In this document: positions 42,201 to 54,200 of the stretch, one piece after another | Numbering within the stretch: the first letter of the stretch is position 1 | How the letters are laid out: every line of letters starts with the position of its first letter | Source of the DNA: Pseudeuparius sepicola | Taxonomy: Eukaryota; Arthropoda; Insecta; Coleoptera; Anthribidae | Assembly: GCA_963920635.1 (NCBI GenBank) | Contig: OY987303.1 | Coordinates: 19,012,175-19,076,174, forward strand | Reading direction: 5' to 3' | Length of the DNA: 64,000 nucleotides | Notes under the pieces: model-generated | The model's input: the letters and a program-made list of their open reading frames with translations, nothing else | What the model was told of the DNA's origin: nothing | Databases searched by the model: none | Program-made: the position numbers and the translations under genes

Positions 42201-45200
42201 ATAAAAAGCATAGTACTTTTTTACATGGACTGACATTTACGCAAGTTACTGAAAATACAAATACCCCAAGTACTTCATACAATAATGGAAATAGCAACGC
42301 AAGTACGAGAAATAATTCAAATTCCGAAAACGAATCCTCAATTCACTGTTCTCAAAATTTTACTATTACCGCCAACATAAACCAAAATAATTCGAATACG
42401 TATACACTTCTGTCAACTGCGATGGTAAATGTATATAATAAAAACAATCAACCCATATTGGGTAGGGCATTTCTTGACAGCTGTTCTCAGGCTAATCTAA
42501 TATCTGAAAACTTATACAAAAAATTGAAAATACCTCATACTAATACAGGTGTAGCAATTCCAATTTCTGGAGTAAATAAAACATCCACCAATACATTCAG
42601 ACGAGTAAATCTTAATATCAGTTCCGTGCATACAAATTTCGAAATTAAATTACCATTTTTAGTAATTAAAACTATATCAGAAAATGCACCTACGCATTAT
42701 TTTGACAAAACCATGTTTAATATTGCCGAAAGCATTAAGCTAGCTGATTCGAAGTTTAATGAAAGCTCCAGTGTAGATATGTTAATAGGCGCGGGTGTTT
42801 TTTATGAGCTTATGTGCATAGGACAAATCAGACTAGGAAAAAACTTGCCGATCTTACAAAAAACACGTCTTGGCTGGATAGTTTCTGGAAATATTGGAAA
42901 CGCAACAAAAACACAATCAAACTCTTGTTTCTTGACATTTTCAAATCTAGACTTTCAATTAGAAAAGTTTTGGATAATGGAAGAAATGCCTTCAAACACA
43001 AAAAATAACTATTCACGTGAGGAAATCGAATGCGAAGAAAATTTCATTGAAACAACGCGTAGGACCGAATCAGGAAGATTTATAGTTACACTTCCTTTAA
43101 AAAATAATTACACCGAATTAGGTGATTCTCAAAATTTAGTGGAAAAAAGATTTTATTCACTTGAACGAAAACTCCAAAAGAAGCCCGACTTGTACAACGA
43201 ATATAAGAGATTTATGAACGAATATATCAGTTTAGGCCACATGTCAAAAATAGAAAATGACAAGATTGCAACTTCTAATTTAATGTTTTATATGCCCCAT
43301 CACAGCGTAGTAAAGCCAGACAGTGCCACGACTCGCATTCGGGTTGTATTCAATGCTAGTATGCCATCATCTACAGGCGTTTCATTAAATGATATCTTAA
43401 AAGTTGGACCTGTAATTCAAAATGATTTGTTCTCGATTTTAATTCATTTTAGACAGCATAATTACGTTCTGATAGGTGATCTAGCTAAAATGTACAGACA
43501 AGTTTTAGTGGATTCAAAACAACATGATTTGCAAAGAATAGTCTGGCGCGAAAATTCTAATAATCAACTCGAACATTACACTCTTAATACCGTTACATAT
43601 GGCACAGCCCCGGCCAGTTTTTTGGCTACTAGATGTTTAATGCAAATTGCCGAAGACATATCCCATCAATTTCCTTTGGAGAGTGACATAATAAAAAATA
43701 ATTTTTATGTCGATGACGTTTTATGCGGTTGCGATAGCATTGAAAAATTAGTTAGCATACGAAAAAATCTCGTAAACATATTTATCAAATATGGTTTTCA
43801 ATTGCGCAAGTTTTTGTCAAACAATCCATCGATCTTGGCAGATGTGCATACAAAATCTGATGAATATAAAAATACAGAATTTACTCTTTCGGAAAGCGAC
43901 ACTATTAAAACATTAGGTATAACATGGAATGCAAATTCAGATTGCTTTATTCATCGCCCAATTAATTTCCAAGACAAGTCGGTAAAAGTTACAAAAAGAA
44001 GTATTTTATCTCACATTTCAAAACAATTCGATCCTTTAGGATTATTAGCCCCTATAACAATTCGATCCAAATTTGTTATACAACATCTTTGGCAGTTAAA
44101 ATTACATTGGGATGAGTCAGTACCCACCGAGCTTCACCATGAATGGCAATCATTGCTTAACCAATTACTTCATGTAAAGGAAATATCTATACCACGAAAC
44201 GTTAAAATAATGGACGCTCAAAGGGTTGAACTCCACGGTTATTCAGATGCCTCGGAAAAGGCGTATGGGTCGTGCGTGTATGTAGTCTCAACAGATGTCG
44301 ATGGAAACTTGAAATCAAACCTCTTATGTGCTAAAAGTCATGTGGCTCCGCTGGAAACTGTTTCGTTACCGCGACTAGAATTGTGCGGTGCAGTTTTCTT
44401 AGCAAGATTGATAAACAAGTGTTTACAAGTTTTATCCATTTCCTCGGCGAATTGTCGATGTTATACAGACTCCACGATCGTTCTTGCTTGGCTATCTCGT
44501 GAACCAAACACACTTAAAACATTCGTTTCTAATCGAACATCCGAAATTTTGCAGTTAACGGAGAAATAAAGGTGGTATCATGTTTGTTCGAATGAAAACC
44601 CTGCAGATTTAATAACACGTGGATCCAACCCAACGGAATTAAAATCATCCACTCTTTGGTGGAACGGATCTCCCTTTTTGATAAAAAATCGGGAAATATC
44701 ATTGTGCGGAAACGTCAAACATATTTCAGAATACACAAATAATTATTCCGAATTACCGGAAGAAAGACCTCGAAATAAATTAATAACTCTCGTCTGCACT
44801 CAAAATATCGAATTTTTTTATCGATATTCCTCACTAAACAAATTGCAAAGAATAACTGCGTATTGTTTAAGATTTATCTTTAATTTAAAGGTGTCACTTG
44901 ATAAAATAAATGTGCCTAAGACCATCGGAAAATTATCTAGTAACGAAATAGAAAATAGCACTTTTATTCTCGTAAAAATTGTATAAAATGAAGCATTCCT
45001 TCCCGAAAAAAAGGCATTAAAAATCTCAAAAAACGTTGCTCCTAGTAGTAAGTTAAGTTGCTTAAATCCTTTTCTTGACAATCACGGAATTATTCGCGTT
45101 GGAGGAAGGTTAAAACATTCACAACTGTCATATGATAGCAAACATCCCGCCGTTTTACCAAATAATCATATATTTACTCGTCTTGTCATTCTCCATGAGC

Positions 45201-48200
45201 ATAAACGTAACATGCACTCAGGGTGTCAAGCAACACTTTCTCATGTGAGACAAAATTTCTGGCCAATAAATGGTAGGCAAACTACCAAGGCAGTGCTGAG
45301 AAAGTGCATTCCCTGTTTCAAGGCAAAACCCATTACCATGTCCGAACAAATGGGTGAACTTCCTAGAGTGCGCGTAACTCCCTCTCGAATTTTTGAATCA
45401 TGTGGGTTAGATTACGCTGGTCCTTTCGAGCTAAAAGAATGTAAGATGAGAAAACGCAAAATTTTAAAAGCTTATATTTGTATATTTGTCTGTCTGTCAT
45501 CAAAAGCGTGCCACATAGAGTTAGTGAGGGAGCTAACAACCGAAGGTTTTTTAGCAGCGCTTAAACGATTTGTATCAAGACGTGGTTTACCGTCTAATTT
45601 ATATTCTGACAACGCAAAGAATTTTGTAGGAGCGAATAATATTTTGTCTAACATTTTAGATAATATTTCTCAAAGTGGTAAATTTTCAAATTACTTATTA
45701 GAGAATCGAATTCAGTGGCATTTTATTCCACCTAGATCACCACATTTTGGTGGGATTTGGGAAGCTGCAGTAAAGTCTGTAAAATCGCATCTCAAAAGAA
45801 TACTTAATAATAATCCATTAACTTTCGAAAAGTTTTCTACCTTGCTGTACCAAGTTGAGGCAGTCCTTAATTCCCGTCCACTTATTCCTCTTTCCCTAAC
45901 GACCTTCAAGCTATCACGCCTGGTCATTTTATCATCGGTCAAGCTTTAACAGCAGTACCAGAAATATCTCTGAAAGGTACCACAGTTAACCACAACCGAA
46001 GATTTCAACATATCCAACGTATGGTTCAAAGCTTTTGGAACAAATGGCAGCTCGAATATCTTCACAACCTTCAAGAACGACACAAATGGAAATTTAAGAA
46101 AAACGACGCATCTCTACAAGGGTCACTAGTTCTACTGAAAGAAGACGGCACACCTTCTCTTTACTGGCCCATGGGACGCATCGTTGAAGTACATCCCGGT
46201 CAAGATGGAAGTGTCAGAGTCGCCACAGTTCGCACTCGTAATGGACTTTTTAAAAGGGCGATTTCCCGATTATGTCTTCTGCCCGTTGATATTGACAATA
46301 CTCCTGATTAATGACAGTGAAGTGCTATGAACGCTCCTTGATGAGTGCTTTTTCCCTATTGTGACTCCCAGATTTAGAATAAGTTTAGTATTTAGTTTGT
46401 TCAATCAACAAACAAGTTATTTTTAAATGTTTTGTATGTTTGAAAGCCGCATGCTTTCAAGGGCGGCGATATGTTCGGACATTCTAATAATTTTACACGA
46501 TGTATAGTCAACTCGAAACAATACAAAAACGACACATGTTCGTTGTCAGATAATAGAATTGTTGAAAAATAACAATGTCATGTAATTCTGTTGTGGAATA
46601 ATAAAAACTAACGAATAAATGTATTCGTCCCGTTAATTATTGCCGATACTGTTGGAGATCAGTTTACTTCATCGAAGGAGCGCGGTTCCTGCCGCACAAA
46701 AGAAAGGCCAAGCCAGCAATTATACAGTACTCGAGGATTTTCGTTGTCGACCCACGCCCTGATACGGTTTCTATGGTCTTTCACGCTGCTGATCAACTGA
46801 GACCTCGTCAATATTTACAGTATACCTACTGAGGTTAGTTTTCATTTTTATTTCGTAAAAAATAACCTAAATACCAAATATTGGGTCTGTTTATTATTAT
46901 ATTTATACATATTACAAAAGCCAGGAAGAAAGTGTCGCCATAACAAACATTTGTTTTGCCTCGGGATGAAAATTTCTGCCAAAAATGGATTCGTCAAATT
47001 GCAACTGAGATTTAATTTCTAAAAAACCCTTAAGTATGTGTGGCTTAAGCCTGTTTTACATTGACAATTTCTTCATGAATTAATTCATGAATAAGTATAT
47101 GAATAAATTCATGAATTAATTCACGACAAGTTCTATTTTACACTGATGAAGAAATTGGTGAATTTTTTTGGCACCTTATGTTAGATTCTAGCAAATACCA
47201 ACACAAGAGAATCAGAATATCAGAACATATTTTCTAACCATATCCATCTTCATCCAAAGCATCTTTAACTACAGATTAAGTCTGGCTAGAAGAGTAGTTG
47301 AAAATGCATTTGGAATTTTTTTAGCCAAATGATTTAGAGTTTTTTGACTACGATTAATATGAATGTGGAAAAAGTGCAAACCATAACATTGGCATGTTGC
47401 ACATTACATAATTTTTGAGACCCGAATATCTTAGTTCCATCCTAGAAGAGCTTTATAAAGACTATATAATATTTCGATTTGGACTTTCTTACCAAACATG
47501 CTCACCGCAAGACATGCTTGCGTTGCTGCCCGAGAGGAGTTTTGTGATTATTTCGTGAATGAGGGAGCTGTGCCTTGGCAGCGGAATACATAAATAAAAC
47601 ATTGTAACATTTCACACACTTTTTATCTAAGTATATTATCATTGGGTGAGGATTATCTCTTCAGTCAACAATATTATCTTTAAAATTATGTACTCTCCTC
47701 TATTCCTCGTCTAATGCCTCAAACAAAAACCAGTATCAAAATATAACCTTCCTTGTGTTCAAATTTTCAATGTTGGTACTCCTGAAGTTCACGCAAAACT
47801 TGACGGAAAATAGAACATGCTCTAATTCGTGAAGTAACTTCATGAAGAAATTCATGAATTAATTCATGAAGAAATTGACAGTGTAATACACGATTTTTTA
47901 TATTAATTTGTCCTTGAAATGACTTCATGAATTAATTCATGAAGAAATTGTCAATGTATAACAGGCATAACACATTTTCAAGAAAGTGAAACAATTAAAG
48001 TGGACAAATGTGTTGTGGGATGAAAATACCTATAGAGAATATCACCTAAGCTAAAGGAACAATTTTTGAGAATGTGCCAAAATATTGTGAGTGCAGTGCT
48101 GTTTAACTCTCAGCCTAAAACAGCTGAGGCAGGTTGAAAATTTTGAAAAAACAATTAGAGAAAGCTTGGATGCACAAAACCAATAATGTAATAGATGAAA

Positions 48201-51200
48201 GAAAACTTGCCAAATTGTTACGAAATTTGTTTTTTCTACTTATCTCCAAAAATGCCTTTTATTATACAGGGTGAGTCACATCTAAAGGCAGAGCCGAAAA
48301 CACAAGGTAGAATTCGCTAAAATAAGCACATATGCTTAATAAACATTAGCTCAAAAACGCTTGGTTCTCCATATACAGCGTGTTGAAATTTTTAAAAAAA
48401 TAACATATTTTTTTAATTTCTTTCGAGCCCATTTAGGAATTCGAACCAAAAATATATATGTTATTTTTCGAAAAGTTTCAACACGCTGTATATGGAGAAC
48501 CAAGCGTTTTTAAGCTAATGTTTATTAAGCATATGTGCTTATTTTAGCGAATTCTACCTTGTTTCTTCGGCTCTGCCTTTAGATGTGACTCACCCTGTAT
48601 ACGACTAAGTTGGTCACGTGACTACGCGATTATGCGTTAGCGCCGTGGCCTGTCTTTATCGTTGGCCTCGCTCGTGGCCGATATGAGCAGCTATTGTAAC
48701 CCCCACTCCCGCTGTCTTTGTCTTTTTCAAGCGAACAATACTAAACTCTGTTCAACGAATGTTCATATCTACGTCACAACTCCCGTCCTTGCCTTACTCA
48801 TGAATATACAATGGATATCGGTCGTATATTCACGAATCAGGCGAAAACGGGAGTTGTGACATAAGTATGAACATTCGTTGAACAGAGTTCAACTTTCCTC
48901 TCAGTTCAACACATTAGAATAGTTCGATTACCACTTAGCATGCTATACATCTATGCGATCGTTGGCTGAGTCGCAGATTAAAGAATACATAGACAGTCCG
49001 AAACATTGTTGAAACCGCCTGCAAAAAGTCTTGCAACACCAACTTTCAAACTAATTTTGTAAAAAAAAAAACAACAAATTAAAAGCAGCTGATTACTCGT
49101 CAACCATCGTAGGATGCTGGGGCCGCAGGAACTCCACGAAGCTCCCGAGGAACCCAATCAATTGGACCCAGGATCGGCAAGCCAACTAGCCCAATGAACA
49201 TTTTTAGTGACCAGAGATACTTACATTTTTTATAAAGGGTATATACTCGTTACCAAGTTCTATTACATTAAAAAAATATTTCGGAAGTTTTATAATAGCA
49301 TTTTAATATACTTGCAGGTAACTAACACTTAAATATTTATAAGGAGGTAACCGAAACTTTCCCATCACATTTTTATAAATTTATTGGTGTATAAGGAGTT
49401 TGCAACGAGTGCTTTGTTCTACAACATTAGAAGTAGTTTGTATAGAGGTGAGAGTAGTAAATGCAATATAAATTAATCTTATGGGGACACTATTGGAAGA
49501 TTTTAATTTTTTATATTCGTGAATAAAATCTAAAAGAAAGCATTAATTTTTGCTTGTTTTGGAGGCCCATTAGTTTTTTGGAGGTATTTGTATTAAGTTT
49601 ACAGAAAATCCTAAGCCGCATAGAAAATTTCACCCACTACGGCAGAAACAAAATACTTACAAATATTATACTGTCTTTAAGATACCATGTACGAGTACCT
49701 CCATTATACTTGCACACCTAATAAGACATTTTATTTTATTAAGAGTGTCACATTCTTGTGTAGTCACTTCTATACAAACACAATAAATTTTGCAGTAAAA
49801 AAAGGAAAAGAGCAACACATATGGAAAGGGACAGATCTTATTTATACTATTAGCACAAGTATAAAGTTTCATAAAAATTCAGTATTTTGAGATGGCACAG
49901 ATAAGAACACTCTGTATATTTTGTATTGGACCTTTGCACACCAACACCTTGAGTGGTCCTATTGACCATTCAACTATTTTGATGGGATTCCATGGCACAC
50001 TTGACTTGGCAGATGTCTTTAAAATTCCTATTTTGCTCAACTTTGACACCCTGGAGAATAGAACTCCCTGTATATTTTTTATTCAAATTTGGTATATAGG
50101 GGTTTTGGGGTGTTCTGATTAACGCTGTGGGGTCAGATTTTAAATAAAAAAATCGCTAAACGGTTTTCTTGAAATTCGGGGGTATAAAAAAATCGCAGCC
50201 GGCCCTGGATTTGCATTTTGAAGGTCAGAAGAAGCGGTTTTTGAAGGCCTTTCAAACAAAAAAAAGTTTAGGCAATTATCTCCAAAATTGAAGATTTTAC
50301 GGATTTGTACAGTTTTAAAGTTGGACACCCTGTATAACCTTGGTAGCGGAAATATTTTAAGACCCTTTATAACACTTAAAATGTTCATTGGGAGGTAAGC
50401 TGTCTGGGACAGCTTTTCATTTATTCCGCCGCCCAAATTTGCCCAACTCCCCATTTAACTCTCTAAACAAAGTTATCTAGGATGTTCCCTTGTATTTGAG
50501 CAGATTAAATAATCCAGTAATGTCTTACAATTCTTAGGACTGGTAAGTGGAGGTAGGTATAGGTATTTTAATTTGGGTATTAATTTTTTTTTATATAATG
50601 TTTCATGCAAAATTATGAAAGCCCCAAAGGGCCATAGCATGTAAATATTATCTGAAAATTTCCACTTACTTTCTAGAAAATTCATGATAACCAAGTAGAA
50701 ATTTCTATCTAGTAACTAGATTTCTACTAGTGAATTGACTATTTGAATATAAATAATCGAAGTATTCGATTCTGGCGTGCGTGCGTTATATAAATAATCG
50801 AAGCGAGAGGAATCGTCGAATGCTGAATCGGAGGGAATCGACACACTTGGCGTTAATTCGGAATATTTGGATTATAGAGTGAGGCCGCAAGGGCTTGTCG
50901 ATTATGAACATCTGCTCCAGCAGAGAGCAAAAAAAACGGACTTTGTAGTTATGTCTCTGGTCTCTTGTCATTTAAAAATATGTCAGAAAAGTACAACCCA
51001 TTGTCCTATATCATCAAATTCGCCAATTATCAAGATTTTCAAGATAAAATAAACCAGGGAACAGAGAACCAATTTGAATTCGGAAACGAGCCTCCTCTGA
51101 GACAGAGAACCGAGACTGAAAAACTCGAGACTTGAGCTCGAGAAGTTGAATCGAATCACAATCACAACATTTGCGATACTACTATTGCGACCTTGAAACT

Positions 51201-54200
51201 TGAATAAATCAATTCTTTGTATTCGGATAATCATTCGATTCTGAAAAGTATTCAAATGCAAGATATTTGATTCTGAAAATCATCCGATTCTCCCTTCACT
51301 AATTTCACATAGTAACTAGAAATTTCCAGATACTAGAAATTTCCAGATATTAACTAGACATTTCTAGTTAATAATTAGACATTTCTAGTTAGTGTCTGGA
51401 AATTTCTAGTTAGTATCTGTAAAATTCTGTTAGTATCTGGAAATTTCTAGTTTATTATGTAGAATTTTTTCCTTAATACGTACAAAATGAAACATTTTTA
51501 GAGAACTTCAATAACGCAATGTATGATATTATTTAAGGGTTCGGTTTCAGATTGAACATATGCGTCATTAGTGCGGTTAAATATTATAAATGTCATTAAT
51601 AGCAGCTTTTAAGTTTTATTTTAATCTCGGTTTATCTCAGAAAGAGATTAGATCGTTTCTGTTGACTTGGTCTGTCGTTGATTTAAGCAATGAATACCTT
51701 AATCAATAATTTAAGTCAGAGAAATTTAAAACGAATTTTGAGAACTTGCAGACTCTATAGAAGGAAACACTATACAAATTATGCTCCAGAATGCTTTAGT
51801 TACAATGACATCTAGAATGTCTAGTTACTGTGTAGAAATTTCTAGTTGCTACGAAGAAATTTGTATTTACTATGTAGAAATTTCTAATTAATAGGTAGAA
51901 ATTTCTAGTAGTAGTGGATGTTCCCAATGGTGCTGCTTATATGCCCCGAGAACCTAAGTGATTATTATATCTGTTAGGTCACAGTGCGATCCCAATAATT
52001 CATTACAGAATCGCAAAGACAAATTAAATTAACGGACAAAACCTGTACCCTATGATGGAGCATACAGTCTTCTTAACTACAAGTCTGAACGTATGTATGC
52101 AAATTGGTTATGACTTACATTACATTCATTATTTTAATTGTGAGTGGCAATGGTAATTTTATTAATGGTTCTACTACTAACAGCAAAACCTTTTACCACT
52201 TTCTTAGCTATATTGTCCCTTTTTTAGATTTTGTTTTAAAACAAAGAGCAACTGCAGCAGCTACTCAGATCTCTTTGCATAATACCATATTGTTTTAACA
52301 CTTTAACATTCTAAATCAGTACATGTGGATGCCCATCACACTTGCGGAAGCCAAGTCGGCAGACTTGCTTGAGGGTGCATAGCAGGCTTATGTCAAACTT
52401 TGTCTATGGCCGAGTTTAGAGCGGTCCTAGCATTTATTTTAGTTTGCAAGGTTTTGCTAAAAATAAGGCTTTTTCTATATGTGTTAGTTTTCAGTGAGCG
52501 TTTGTGCCTGGAGATAAATATTTGTATTAAAAAAACCTTTTTAAATATAATGGGCATATTTCAGAAAATATAATCTCCCTATTTTATTTTCTAATATTAT
52601 ATTATCACTTAGTCCATGTCTGGACTGGCAAGTTCAACTGATTTCTGCACGTAAATCTGCATGGCTGGAGTGGGTACCCCCCTATTTGTCCCCACTTTTT
52701 AAAATTATTAAGCTGGTTTGGGCACTACCCTCATAGATCTGGCCTGAAACAACGCCGCTTTTACCAAACATTTTCTACCATTAGACACACAGAGAATGGT
52801 TTTATTATTATTATTATTATATACATAGTGCTGGTGAGTGTTTTTTTTATGCATAGGATGCACACACAAAATCATTAACAAAATATTAATATATATTGAT
52901 TGATTGATTGATCGTTTATTGGTGATATCTACATAAGCATTCACAAGTCTCTAAAATACATTTCAAAAACACACTGTTTTTAAAAAATCGAATCGAATAA
53001 GATCGAATTCAAAATAAAATAAATGTGGTTTAAGACAGCAACAACACAATAAAATCTAATTAAAACGAGTTTATACAATTAAAATGAATTTATACAATAC
53101 AGCTACATGTGTCAGACAACCCTTAAATAGGCAGATCGGTGTATGTTCAAGGTAATGAGTCAGAAGACTTCTGCAAGTCACAGAAGTCATTATTCAAGTA
53201 CTCATCAAAGCTATAGAAGGCTTTATGTTTCAAGTAACTTTTTATTTCCAATTTAAATTTCTTGGGTACTATGGATTTAGTTGTTTTTGGCAAAACATTG
53301 TAGAACTTAATGGCATAATAATTTTGGCCGTCCCTGGTTCTCGCAGTTCTAAAGAAAGCTGGGGCTAGGTTCTCTCTATACCTCGTACCATAGAGGTGGC
53401 CATCTCCACCCCTAGAGTATGTATTGATGTTATCAACAACATAACAGAGGCAACTCAATATGTAAACACAAGGCATGGTCAAAACTTTTAGATCTCTGAA
53501 CTTTTGCCTGCAGCAATCTCTATAACCCAGATTATTCATTATTCTCATGCACCTCCTCTGAACTGCAAAAACTGATGAGGCATGGGCAGAATGTCCCCAA
53601 CATAGAATTGCATAACTTAGATATGAGTGAAAATAGCCATAATAACCCTGCATCAGCATATCCATAGAAACAGAGTCACGAAGACTCCTTATCAAGAAAC
53701 AGGTTCTGTTTAGTTTCGATGTTAGACGAGAAACATGCTCCCGCCACGTCAGACCAGCATCCAGAGTGACTCCGAGAAAATCTACTCGCTTCATTGAGCT
53801 GTCGCCCAGAGGGCGTAAAGATAGAGTCAATGTCTGGGTTTTGGACGCGGTAACCCCCAGTCGATTCGACAGAAACCAATCCATTATGTTTGACTGTGTG
53901 CCCCTCACCTCTCTCCCCAGAAGCTCGAGGTCACACGCCCCATCCAGAGACGTTGTGTCATCAGCAAAGAGAACAAGGCCATGGTGAGGTGCATTTAGAT
54001 GTAAAGCTTGCAGCACAGTTCACATGCGCATCTAATATTTGATAGATCAAATTAACCACTAATGGAGGATGCTCCAACATTGTATATACGATTTCTGTGA
54101 CCTGATACCAGCGGTCAGTGAGGGAGCAAAAATGTGCTTGCCCATAAAATGCCCCTTCGTCATTGGTCTAACTCTGGCGGGAATTCGAGCAGTGTTGCCA

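Larger units (their letters stand above)
40634..46726 (+). mobile_element. BEL/Pao LTR retrotransposon, full length, coding region broken
   Basis: A 6,093-bp element bounded by two 255-bp LTRs and a 5-bp duplication GTACT (40629-40633, 46727-46731). By eye the LTRs differ at two positions (a G/A near the end and the last-but-one base, TA against CA), which argues for a recent insertion. The internal region carries a single long Gag-Pol frame from 41036, but it is broken by two in-frame stops and one frameshift. A purine-rich GGGCGGCGATA precedes the 3' LTR. It lies in LRPPRC intron 4, opposite in orientation to the gene. Confidence 0.92.
40172..48221. repeat. Interspersed repeat R, copy A, split by two insertions
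   Basis: Matches copy B (26508-27592) from CCTACTATAAAGACAGGCTC at the left edge to CTTGCCAAATTGTTAC at the right. The copy is interrupted at GTACT by a BEL/Pao element (40634-46726) and in its right part by a PIF/Harbinger derivative (47048-47967). The remaining repeat pieces are 40172-40633, 46727-47047 and 47968-48221. Copy B provides the uninterrupted state at both points. Confidence 0.7.

Noticed and set aside
50695..51912. CRISPR-like array of repeated units
   Set aside because: The genome is animal nuclear, units are AT-rich palindromes with variable spacing and sequence, and no cas-type gene exists.
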